Of a DNA stretch of 13,878 bases, positions 1-6,965 are shown in pieces. The translations under genes were made by a program, and so were the position numbers. The stretch is from a bacterium. GTDB taxonomy: Bacteria > JAMCPX01. Within the stretch, counting starts at the first letter, position 1. Each line of letters opens with the position of its first letter. The notes under the pieces are model-generated. The model was given only the letters and a program-made list of their open reading frames with translations, was not told where the DNA came from and made no database searches. Location of the stretch: contig JAJYJX010000050.1 of the NCBI GenBank assembly GCA_021789095.1, forward strand, positions 1 to 13,878. The letters are read 5' to 3'.

Positions 1-2066
1 AGCGGTATAGCAAACTCATGGGAATACGCGGCGCCATTAGGATTGTCCGGATTAAGCTGCATGTGGCATGTTGCACAGGTATCTGCAATGTTCGCGTGTT
101 TAGATACAAACACGGTTGTCGTGCCCGTAATGCCCGTGAAGTAGGAATTTTGACCCATCAGAATATCTGCCTGTGATGGTGTGTGAGGGAACATGCTGAT
201 GTAGGACAAAGGCACTGAGTCGTTGTGCAGGCCGTTGCGTGTGTTGTGACACTGCATACATACTGCACCTGCCCCGACTGAGTTAACCGTAAACCCTGCT
301 GCAAGAATGGTAGTATCAAATATCCTTAACTGATGCGGCAGCGATGCATCATGCGGGTCATGGCAAGCCTGACATGTCTGCGGCTGTACCTGCGAAACCG
401 TAAGACCAATGCCTGCAAGATCAGTTATCGTCAAACCGCCGAATCCAAGTACGTTTGTTGCACCGGTAAATCCGTACGCTGAAATCTGATCAAGATACGC
501 AGCAAAACCCTGCGCTGAATGACATCTTCCGCAATGAGCTGCGGTGGTACCCCTACCCTGAATAGTGCCTTCGCTCATAGCAAGATCATACTGTGCATGT
601 GCTGATTGCTGCCACTGGGTACCCATAACATGGTGTGTTGGTGCATCGTGACACTGGTTACAAACACCTGCAGTCCACCCAACTCTTTCAGCAAGGTCCT
701 GCGGGGAACTGCCGTGGGCAAGGGAATTGCTCGGTCCGTGGCAGTTTTCACATTGTATATTCGCAAGCGCTGCGACAGTCGGAGCCGTGGCTACCAAGTT
801 GGACCAGTTTGTTGATACCAGCGAGGTCGGGAATACCCATCCAGAAGCGGTTACAACGTCGTCAAACCCGTTGTTGTTTGCGAGCTTTGCCTGATCGAAG
901 CCTACCGTATGGCACGGCTCACATGACGAACCGTAATGGCTGCCAAGTACGCCGTTGATGCCGTTGGTAAACATACTTGCATGTGGTGTCTGCGACCACG
1001 GCGCAAAGTTTGTGGTTAAACTGCCGTTATGACAGGTAACACAATTGCTGTACCCGCCTGCTACCGGCTGCCCTACGCCTACCCATTTCCCTGCTACGAT
1101 GGTGAACGAGCTGCCTGACGACGCTACATTATAAACACCCAATTGATCTGGCGTAAACGTCACAATCGTGTACGGACCCGCCGCTACAGGAGAAAGAGAT
1201 GCAGAAGAGCCGTTCGGTACCGTTGTAAAATGTGCGTTGGGGCTTGCCTCGGTAAAATTAAGGTATACTGGCACGCCGACAGCCACATTTGCTATACCGG
1301 GCTGTTTGTCGCTTGCCCGTACCGTAATACTGGAACTGCTCTTTACGCCCTTAGAGTTTGTCGCATTTAAGGTCAAAGAATAGTTGCCCATTTCATTATA
1401 GCTGATAGGAACGATGGCGTCTCTATTAACCAACAACCCCCCTACCGGGTCAACCAAAGATGGGTCATTCGATGCCAGAGCTGCAAAGGTATCCGTTTTA
1501 AATGATACGGATAAGCAACTCGTTGAGCCTGTAAGCACCGGTGCTGTTGCCAGCGGTGATGTTATTGTCCAGTTACAGGTTACTGACAAGCCATTCGGAT
1601 CTGTTACTGTCGGGTTTAATGTAACATTGGCCGCATAGCCTACATTCAACTGGTTTGAAAGACCTGATATTAACGGGGCCTGATAAGGTCCGTGAACCAG
1701 GAGTACCTGGGTCGTTGATGTTACCCCTGCGACAACAGGTATTATGGATGATGTAAACTGGTTATATCCCGACATACTCACAACAGCCTGATACGACCCT
1801 ATCGGGACATTCGGGAATGAGAAATCACCGTTAGCATCGGTTGTTGTGTTTGATGCAACTGCAGGGTTTATTGCCACAGTGGCACCTACTATAGGTGTCT
1901 GTGAAGCACTGTCCTCGACAGTCCCTGATATATTGCCTACACTTAAGCCTGGTGCACCCGGTATACCGGCAGTTCCCGTGCTTCCTTTGCTTCCACTACA
2001 CCCTATTCCTATAATAGTGATGAGTGTAAACAGACTTACAAATTTGAGTATCTTTTTAAAACTCAT
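1..2066 (-). CDS. Multiheme c-type cytochrome lipoprotein with collagen-like and Ig-like N-terminus (partial)
   Basis: Probable cell-surface or periplasmic electron-transfer protein; its C-terminus lies beyond the window, leaving 688 visible residues. It starts at ATG 2066 with AAGGAGG (2077-2071) four bases upstream. Residues 1-22 are a signal peptide ending in a lipobox-like GIG before Cys23, so it is likely lipid-anchored. Six Gly-X-Y triplets follow (about 25-42), then a carboxypeptidase-regulatory-like beta domain (about 45-108), then an Ig/PKD-like region to about 335. Eight in-frame CxxCH haem-binding motifs follow, with first Cys at 342, 382, 439, 469, 512, 565, 603 and 664 (CVTCH, CEPCH, CENCH, CNQCH, CGRCH, CQACH, CMQCH, CATCH). 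More haems may lie past the edge. Family knowledge: such proteins pass electrons across or outside the envelope. The specific partner is unknown. Haem attachment would depend on ResB/CcsA, encoded at 11063-13269. Confidence 0.9.
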   Translation of the reverse strand, partial: MSFKKILKFVSLFTLITIIGIGCSGSKGSTGTAGIPGAPGLSVGNISGTVEDSASQTPIVGATVAINPAVASNTTTDANGDFSFPNVPIGSYQAVVSMSGYNQFTSSIIPVVAGVTSTTQVLLVHGPYQAPLISGLSNQLNVGYAANVTLNPTVTDPNGLSVTCNWTITSPLATAPVLTGSTSCLSVSFKTDTFAALASNDPSLVDPVGGLLVNRDAIVPISYNEMGNYSLTLNATNSKGVKSSSSITVRASDKQPGIANVAVGVPVYLNFTEASPNAHFTTVPNGSSASLSPVAAGPYTIVTFTPDQLGVYNVASSGSSFTIVAGKWVGVGQPVAGGYSNCVTCHNGSLTTNFAPWSQTPHASMFTNGINGVLGSHYGSSCEPCHTVGFDQAKLANNNGFDDVVTASGWVFPTSLVSTNWSNLVATAPTVAALANIQCENCHGPSNSLAHGSSPQDLAERVGWTAGVCNQCHDAPTHHVMGTQWQQSAHAQYDLAMSEGTIQGRGTTAAHCGRCHSAQGFAAYLDQISAYGFTGATNVLGFGGLTITDLAGIGLTVSQVQPQTCQACHDPHDASLPHQLRIFDTTILAAGFTVNSVGAGAVCMQCHNTRNGLHNDSVPLSYISMFPHTPSQADILMGQNSYFTGITGTTTVFVSKHANIADTCATCHMQLNPDNPNGAAYSHEFAIP

Positions 2067-2101
2067 AGAACCTCCTTAAATGGATTTTAATCAATAAAAG
2101 A

Positions 2102-2117
2102 GCAAGTTCTATACCAA
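2102..2117 (-). promoter_or_regulatory. Probable sigma-54 (-24/-12) promoter of the multiheme cytochrome gene
   Basis: Read on the minus strand, the sequence TTGGTATAGAACTTGC carries the GG (2115-2114) and GC (2103-2102) dinucleotides exactly 10 bases apart, as in the consensus TGGCACG-N4-TTGC. The -12 half (TTGC) matches fully. The -24 half matches TGG plus a conserved A. Predicted transcription start is about 2090, giving a leader of roughly 24 bases that contains the Shine-Dalgarno. No comparably good sigma-70 promoter was seen here. Confidence 0.45.
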
Positions 2118-2200
2118 TTTTAAACTAAGAATGTACTTAGGTAACTTCTTGTTTTATCTGGAAAATAGGTCTTTTGTTTTTCTTGTTTTACATAAAATAT

Positions 2201-2227
2201 TGGGTGAAATCACCCATCTCTGGGTGA
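2201..2227. repeat. Three-arm dyad repeat; operon terminator or enhancer site
   Basis: Seven-base arms alternate as TGGGTGA (2201-2207), TCACCCA (2210-2216), TGGGTGA (2221-2227), separated by 2 and 4 bases. The middle arm can pair with either neighbour, giving two mutually exclusive hairpins. The repeat begins 11 bases past the stop of the radical SAM gene, so it may end that operon, but the following T-run is weak. It also lies about 110-135 bases upstream of the predicted sigma-54 start point, a typical distance for an enhancer-binding site. The sequence does not decide between the two roles. Confidence 0.5.
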
Positions 2228-2237
2228 TAATACACAG

Positions 2238-3620
2238 TTATGAAAATACCCTTTTAAATTTCGCAAACAGCTTTTTAATGCCGCTTATAGAGCCAAGATG
2301 TTTCAGGACGTATACAAAGGATGAGATGGTTGTATAGGTATAGAGGAACCCTGCTACACGGAGCAGTTTCAGTGTCTTGTTTGATACTGTTGTATCCTGA
2401 AACGCCCTTTTATTGTAATAATCAAACCTTGTGAAATCTTCATCGAACCCGTATGCGGAATTGGACTTTACCATCTCGTACAGGTCGGTACCCGGCAAGG
2501 GCTGTGTCAGATTAAAGGTTACTTCATCAGAATTTATCTGCCTTGCAAATTTTATTGTTTTTAAAAGTTCATACTTTGTTTCACCTGGTGCGCCAAGCAT
2601 AAAGAATACAAGTGTTTTTATGCCTGTTTCATGGGCAATACGTATAACATCCTTTACCTGCTCAGGCACAATGCCCTTTTTATAGATCTCTTTTAGTATG
2701 TTCTCGTTTGCAGATTCAGCGCCTATATGCAGTTTCCTCAATCCCGCATTATACATGGCTTTTAAGAGCTCTGTATCGATTGTGTCTGCCCTTGTATTGC
2801 AGCCCCAGACAAGGTCCAGTTTTCGGTTTTCAAGCTTTTCTGTAAATTCCCTTACCCAGTTTTTGTTGATCGTAAATGTATCATCCTGGAGCATAAATGC
2901 CTGGATCTTATACATGGATTTTAGTTCCGTTATTTCCTGAACCACATTGTCCGGCGTCCTGTACCTGAGCTTTATACCGAATATCTTTTTCAGCGTGGGC
3001 TGGCAGTATGTGCAATGAAACGGGCAGCCCCTGCTCGCTATAATGTTTGTTCCCTTCATTGACCGGCCTGTTGCATCCATGTAATGCCAGTACTGCGTGT
3101 ATTTTTCATACTCGACAAGCCTGTGGTCCGGGAACGGGATATCATCAAGCTGTTCAGTCACATGAATGTCGTCTGACCTGTAAATATTGTCACCGTCCTT
3201 TATCCATGCCCCTTTTACAGGGCCCTTTGACGGAAGGTTCTTTAAAAGTTCTACAAACGGTCTCTCGCCTTCGCCGACAACAAGTGCATCAACATAAGGT
3301 ATAACGGTCTCGGGCATTATTGTTGTATGGGGACCTCCGGCAACAACATACTTGCCGAGTGATTTAGCCATCTGAGCTATATGTACGGCGTCATTGAACA
3401 TGATGGTATCAATGTATATACCGACTATATCAGTTGCAAAATTAACAAGGCGTTTGAATACATAATCATAGTTTCTGTGGAATGTGGTATCAATGACCTG
3501 TACATTCGCATCAAGGGATTTCCTCAGGTATGTTGCAATGTAGATCGCACCGAGCGGTGGATCGCCTGACGCGTATTTCATTCTTGGAAATACAATGGAG
3601 ATGTTATAATTATTCAGCAT
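2238..3620 (-). CDS. B12-binding-domain radical SAM protein
   Basis: A 460-residue radical SAM enzyme of the cobalamin-binding (class B-like) type. Residues about 5-125 form a Rossmann-like B12-binding domain (SIVFPRMKYASGDPPLGAIY near the start, VVAGGPH at 92-98, VVGEGE at 124-129) and lack a clear DxHxxG base-off motif, which is common in this class. The 4Fe-4S cluster motif CxxxCxxC is Cys199, Cys203, Cys206 (RGCPFHCTYC). A TIM-barrel core follows, including HIGAES and a C-terminal FNLTQPLPGT segment. The family performs difficult methylations or rearrangements, and the substrate cannot be read from sequence. The gene overlaps the upstream methyltransferase by 7 bases, so it is translationally coupled and last in a three-gene operon. 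Its ATG has AAGAAGG almost abutting it, which also favours coupling. Confidence 0.88.
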   Translation of the reverse strand: MLNNYNISIVFPRMKYASGDPPLGAIYIATYLRKSLDANVQVIDTTFHRNYDYVFKRLVNFATDIVGIYIDTIMFNDAVHIAQMAKSLGKYVVAGGPHTTIMPETVIPYVDALVVGEGERPFVELLKNLPSKGPVKGAWIKDGDNIYRSDDIHVTEQLDDIPFPDHRLVEYEKYTQYWHYMDATGRSMKGTNIIASRGCPFHCTYCQPTLKKIFGIKLRYRTPDNVVQEITELKSMYKIQAFMLQDDTFTINKNWVREFTEKLENRKLDLVWGCNTRADTIDTELLKAMYNAGLRKLHIGAESANENILKEIYKKGIVPEQVKDVIRIAHETGIKTLVFFMLGAPGETKYELLKTIKFARQINSDEVTFNLTQPLPGTDLYEMVKSNSAYGFDEDFTRFDYYNKRAFQDTTVSNKTLKLLRVAGFLYTYTTISSFVYVLKHLGSISGIKKLFAKFKRVFS

Positions 3621-4504
3621 ACCTTCTTAAGGACCACGGCAATCGTGTAAGCACCTTCCCTGATAAATCCCGGAAGCTGCCTGCCGTGTGACAGTTCCCA
3701 TGTATCTTTTATATCCTGTATGTGGAACCCTGCTCCTGAAACCAGCGACTCGATCTCTTTTACGGTGAAGTTATGGTACGGCGATTTACAGGGACTTACT
3801 GTATTGCTTACCTGGGATATTTCCCAGTCACCGGCCTCCTTGCCCTTATATCCCCTGTATATCGCAGATGCTATCCTTCTATAGCTGTTGATAAAAATGC
3901 TCCTGAGTTTTAATAGGAGCACCCATACAGCCATGCCCGGCAGACTCATCATCCCGCCTTCACTATTCTGATTGGCGGGAGTGGCGGCAGCCCTCTTGAT
4001 AATAAACCTGCCATAGATAATCTTGTATATACCGCTCAGAACATGCAGTATGCCCATGTCAAAAAGATTATTATGGACGGTCATAAAAACCCTTCCGCCG
4101 GGCTTCAACACCCGGTAAACCTCTCTCATCATAGCGCTCCGCTTTTCAAGAACGGTTATATGGTTTAAAAACTGTTTTGTCATAAGTACAACATCCATGG
4201 TACCGCTGCGCACAGGCAGACACCTTGCATCAGCGCACATCAGATATACATTGTCCGCATCCATGAGGGACTTTGCAGAACGCAGCATGCCCTTAACAAG
4301 ATCAAGGGCGTAAACCCTTGCACATAGAGCTGCCGCAGGCTTTGCCTCCCTGCCTGCTCCGCAGCCCAGATCAAGGACAAAATCGTCCCCCTTAATCAAT
4401 GTAGGGAACACATTCTTTTCATACTCTTCAAGCCCTGCCTTTGAATGCTCTGTGAATGTCTTAATCTCCTGCTGCTGGCTGTACTTTTGCGCAATGGGAT
4501 CTAT
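3614..4504 (-). CDS. Class I SAM-dependent methyltransferase, probable AUA start
   Basis: Methyltransferase of the Methyltransf_11/25 type. Numbered from ATA 4504 it has 296 residues: motif I VLDLGCGAG at about 43-51, acidic ALDL, CADARCLPV and LKPGGRVFMTVHN, plus a C-terminal NFTVKEIESLVSGAGF. The first conventional start is GTG 4411, but that leaves only 11 residues before motif I and has no good Shine-Dalgarno. The frame stays open upstream with protein-like sequence (DPIAQKYSQQQ, then GLEEYEKN), and no ATG, GTG or TTG occurs before the TAA near 4560. ATA at 4504 has AAGGAG six bases upstream and overlaps the flavin reductase TAG as ATAG. A poorly conserved, partly hydrophobic insert lies between the core motifs and the C-terminus. 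The substrate is unknown. It is second in the operon and overlaps the radical SAM gene by 7 bases. Confidence 0.85.
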   Translation of the reverse strand: MDPIAQKYSQQQEIKTFTEHSKAGLEEYEKNVFPTLIKGDDFVLDLGCGAGREAKPAAALCARVYALDLVKGMLRSAKSLMDADNVYLMCADARCLPVRSGTMDVVLMTKQFLNHITVLEKRSAMMREVYRVLKPGGRVFMTVHNNLFDMGILHVLSGIYKIIYGRFIIKRAAATPANQNSEGGMMSLPGMAVWVLLLKLRSIFINSYRRIASAIYRGYKGKEAGDWEISQVSNTVSPCKSPYHNFTVKEIESLVSGAGFHIQDIKDTWELSHGRQLPGFIREGAYTIAVVLKKVC

Positions 4505-5046
4505 GTTCGGCTCCTTTTTATAGTAACGATACTGCCGGGATCCAATGTGACATACATATCGTTACCAAGGTATAAAATAGGCTTTACGGTATTGCAGTTA
4601 ATAGTGCCGGACCCCGGTTGAATATCCGCTGATTCATGTATGAAAACAATCTTCCCTATAAAGAGGTCGTGGTCGCCTGCCGAAACTATATCCTGCACAG
4701 AACATTCGAATGCAGCATAAGCAGACTTCATAACCGGTACGTCGAGCTGCTTCGACGGTTTAAGTTCAATGCCGGTCTCTTTGATCTTGTTCCTGTCCCT
4801 GCCGCTAAAACTTCCCAGTGTAACAAGTGTTCTTAAATATTTAAAGTCTATGAAGTTGGCCGAGAATACACCCGACGATTTGATCAATTGGTGTGTAAAT
4901 CTTTTGGGAGATACCGATACAACGTAGATCATCGGATCTTTTGATACACCCGTCTGCCACACTGCGGGCATCAGGTTTGTTTTGTCTCCGTGCCTTGACC
5001 CTATCAATGCGACAACATTGGGATAAAACTGGTAAAATTCAGCCAT
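4501..5046 (-). CDS. Flavin reductase-like FMN-binding protein
   Basis: A 181-residue protein of the flavin reductase/flavoredoxin family (split-barrel FMN-binding fold). Recognisable pieces are the N-terminal YPNVVALIGSRHGDKTNLMPAVW, a substrate-side PMIYVVSVSPKRFTHQLIKS, the loop SFSGRDRNKIKETG, and GDHDLFIGKI near residues 128-137. Length is normal for the family. Members bind FMN and reduce flavin with NAD(P)H or act as electron carriers. Start ATG 5046 has AGAGG four bases upstream. It is the first gene of the operon with the methyltransferase and the B12 radical SAM enzyme. A role as a low-potential electron donor to the radical SAM or cobalamin partner is inference only. Its stop TAG (4503-4501) overlaps the next gene by four bases. 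Confidence 0.85.
   Translation of the reverse strand: MAEFYQFYPNVVALIGSRHGDKTNLMPAVWQTGVSKDPMIYVVSVSPKRFTHQLIKSSGVFSANFIDFKYLRTLVTLGSFSGRDRNKIKETGIELKPSKQLDVPVMKSAYAAFECSVQDIVSAGDHDLFIGKIVFIHESADIQPGSGTINCNTVKPILYLGNDMYVTLDPGSIVTIKRSRT
4511..4516 (-). promoter_or_regulatory. Shine-Dalgarno that decides the methyltransferase start
   Basis: AAGGAG read on the minus strand lies inside the last codons of the flavin reductase gene. It is followed by the six-base spacer CCGAAC and then ATA (4504-4502). This is ideal spacing for initiation at ATA, and too far for the next candidate, ATT, three codons later. Confidence 0.55.
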
Positions 5047-5098
5047 TCTTCCTCTCCCTATCTCTTATCCTTTAGCACATGTATCTCAGAATTGTCAT

Positions 5099-5158
5099 TA
5101 AGCAAGGTTTGCTTGTTCGATTGGGGTACCCCTTCACTCACTTTACTAACCCCGCTAC
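5099..5158 (-). repeat. Dispersed 60-bp repeat, copy 1
   Basis: Reverse-complemented, this stretch aligns without gaps to 9722-9781 with 46 of 60 identical bases (hand count). Shared blocks include GTAGCGGG, AGTGAGTGAAGGGGT, CCCC and CGAACAAGCAA. It contains the perfect 10-base palindrome GGGGTACCCC (5123-5132) and the small hairpin AAGCAA-GGT-TTGCTT (5100-5114). It lies between the divergent flavin reductase and phosphoesterase genes. No coding capacity is apparent. Confidence 0.6.
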
Positions 5159-5184
5159 TTTTCAAATGAACTTTTCGGGTTTAA

Positions 5185-5190
5185 TATAGT
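5185..5190 (+). promoter_or_regulatory. Possible -10 box for the phosphoesterase gene
   Basis: TATAGT lies eight bases before ATG 5199, and no convincing -35 hexamer sits 16-18 bases upstream. If used, transcription would begin within a base or two of the start codon. The call is weak. Confidence 0.25.
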
Positions 5191-5198
5191 AGTGAGCC

Positions 5199-6854
5199 AT
5201 GGAGATAATTTACATTACAGACATACACGGTGCAAGGGCACAGCTTGAAAAACTCTTTGAGGTGACCTTTGCGGATCTATACATCATAAGCGGCGATCTT
5301 ATATATTCGCCCTTCTATTCGCCCAGCACAGGCACGCTGTTTCTCGAACTTCAGGACACATTTCACCTCATGCGGCAACAAGACGCACCCGATATGCAGA
5401 TAGAAGAGTACGTACGTTTGCTCCTTAAGAAGGGACTGCCCGAAGACCTGAAGAACAAGGCAGAAGAGTACCTCAAACTGACAGAAAGGGCGCTGGGTGT
5501 AATGAACGAAAAATACAAGCAGATGGAACACGTATTCTCAATGATCAAAAAGGCACCTATAATCGTCCTGCCGGGAAATTATGATATGGATTTGTCCCTT
5601 ACACCTCTTGCCAACAGGCAGATTCATAAGAAAGTGGTTGAAATAGAAGGTTTAAGATTAGCGGGTTACGGGGGTGCAAACATGAGGACAGCAGGTATAC
5701 CTGAAGAAGGGATGGTCAAGTTCATAGAAACAGAACACTATTCAGAGCCGTATGATTTTTTCTCCAATGCACAACCCGACATATTCATATGCCATCAACC
5801 GCCATACGGTCACTTTGATCACATAGCGTCATACGGCTCCATAGGGAGCCTGGGGATTGAGAAAGCGGTTGAAGAAATAAATCCTCTCCTTGTCCTGAGC
5901 GGCCATGTACATGAAGATTTCGGCTGTGAATATGTAGATAAAACATTTTATGTAAATCCATCAAACTTCGGGGCCGTAGAAACAATAGAGGGCAAATTCA
6001 TGGACGGAGGGTACTATGCAAAGATAACGGTAGAAAATAAAACCATACAGAAGGTCATTCTTAAACGCGTGGAGGAATACAGGCCTTACGATATTGTAGA
6101 TTTTATACCCGAAGGCGACAGATTAAAAGAGATTATATTGGACGAAGCAAGGTACAAAGGTCTGAAAGAGAATATACACGATAAACTTCAACGCCCTGTA
6201 CCGGTCACGCATGTTCAGGAGATCAAGCTTTTTAACTCCGTAAAACACTTTTCCAGGCATTACGAATCAAAAGAAACAAACGAGCGGATAAAGTTTCTGA
6301 AAAAGGTGGCGTTGATCATGGAAGAAAAGGGAAGGCCTGTCGCCTTTGATCTGGTCGGCTCGACGCTGTTCGGTATGGCAGAAAAGAGTTCTGACATAGA
6401 TATCGTGATTTACTATACCGACAATCCTTCAGACGGAGATGCAGATAAAAATATAGAAGAAAGAATATCCGAATTCAACAGCATTCTCAAAGAGTTTGGC
6501 AGCGATAAATTCCAGGTTGAGATTGTTGATGCAATAAACCTTAAGGACGTTGAAAAGGCCATTATCGAAGAGAATTTTCAATCGGTCGTAACAGGCAGGT
6601 TTATTTTTTACAGGGCTATCTGCAGGCCTGTACACCACAGGCTTATACGAAGCTACGAGGGAATGCTCGAGAGCAAGGATAATTACCGCAAAGAGATGGA
6701 AGCATCCATGAGGGAGGTAATCAATACTCTTGTAAAGACATCGAGGCATTTTGAATCATTCAGAAAATACGAGGCAAGGCTTATCGATCTGGACGTGCCA
6801 ATCCCGCAGCCCATACGGAGAAGGCTCAAACAGTATTTCCAGATGGGAGAATAA
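5199..6854 (+). CDS. Calcineurin-like metallophosphoesterase fused to a nucleotidyltransferase domain
   Basis: A 551-residue two-domain cytosolic protein without a signal peptide. Residues 1 to about 290 are a metallophosphoesterase with the expected metal ligands: D8 and H10 (DIHG), D33 (SGDL), N127 and D129 (GNYD in place of the usual GNHD), H199 (ICHQPP), H236 and H238 (GHVH). Residues about 375-480 resemble the polymerase-beta/MNT nucleotidyltransferase core: G387-S388 (LVGSTLFG), D399 and D401 (SDIDIVIYY), and a possible third acidic residue near 440 (FQVEIVDA). A charged, probably helical tail follows. The start is fixed by an in-frame TGA two codons upstream and by the need for D8. The Shine-Dalgarno is weak (AGTGAG). 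It is the only plus-strand gene and is monocistronic. The phosphoesterase substrate and nucleotidyl acceptor are unknown. Confidence 0.85.
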   Translation: MEIIYITDIHGARAQLEKLFEVTFADLYIISGDLIYSPFYSPSTGTLFLELQDTFHLMRQQDAPDMQIEEYVRLLLKKGLPEDLKNKAEEYLKLTERALGVMNEKYKQMEHVFSMIKKAPIIVLPGNYDMDLSLTPLANRQIHKKVVEIEGLRLAGYGGANMRTAGIPEEGMVKFIETEHYSEPYDFFSNAQPDIFICHQPPYGHFDHIASYGSIGSLGIEKAVEEINPLLVLSGHVHEDFGCEYVDKTFYVNPSNFGAVETIEGKFMDGGYYAKITVENKTIQKVILKRVEEYRPYDIVDFIPEGDRLKEIILDEARYKGLKENIHDKLQRPVPVTHVQEIKLFNSVKHFSRHYESKETNERIKFLKKVALIMEEKGRPVAFDLVGSTLFGMAEKSSDIDIVIYYTDNPSDGDADKNIEERISEFNSILKEFGSDKFQVEIVDAINLKDVEKAIIEENFQSVVTGRFIFYRAICRPVHHRLIRSYEGMLESKDNYRKEMEASMREVINTLVKTSRHFESFRKYEARLIDLDVPIPQPIRRRLKQYFQMGE

Positions 6855-6856
6855 TA

Positions 6857-6963
6857 CCGGAATAAGTACTAAATCCGAATATCTAAATCCTAAAAGTATC
6901 GAATACATGAATTTTGATATTATTAAGAATTTATGATTTTGAATTTATGACTTAGTATTCCGG
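6857..6963. repeat. Imperfect palindromic AT-rich element between convergent genes
   Basis: The outer arms CCGGAATA (6857-6864) and TATTCCGG (6956-6963) are perfect complements. They are extended by CTAA (6869-6872) and TTAG (6952-6955) after a four-base bulge on the left. The inner AT-rich halves remain loosely complementary. A ten-base direct repeat GAATTTATGA occurs at 6928-6937 and 6941-6950. Placed between the stops of two convergent genes, it could work as a bidirectional terminator, or it may be a palindromic dispersed element. There is no long T-run. Confidence 0.5.
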
Positions 6964-6965
6964 AT

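Noticed and set aside
635-958. 107-codon open frame on the plus strand
   Set aside because: It lies opposite four-haem coding sequence of the cytochrome, whose CxxCH motifs are all in one minus-strand frame.
4511-4522. Programmed -1 frameshift at TATAAAAAGGAG fusing flavin reductase and methyltransferase
   Set aside because: Five A residues are short for slippage, and the A-site codon pair AGG to AAG re-pairs poorly. The AAGGAG-to-ATA spacing explains the junction better. It is kept only as an alternative in the AUA finding.
5100-5132. Terminator reading of AAGCAA/TTGCTT and GGGGTACCCC
   Set aside because: No T-run follows on either strand, and the sequence belongs to a repeat shared with 9722-9781.
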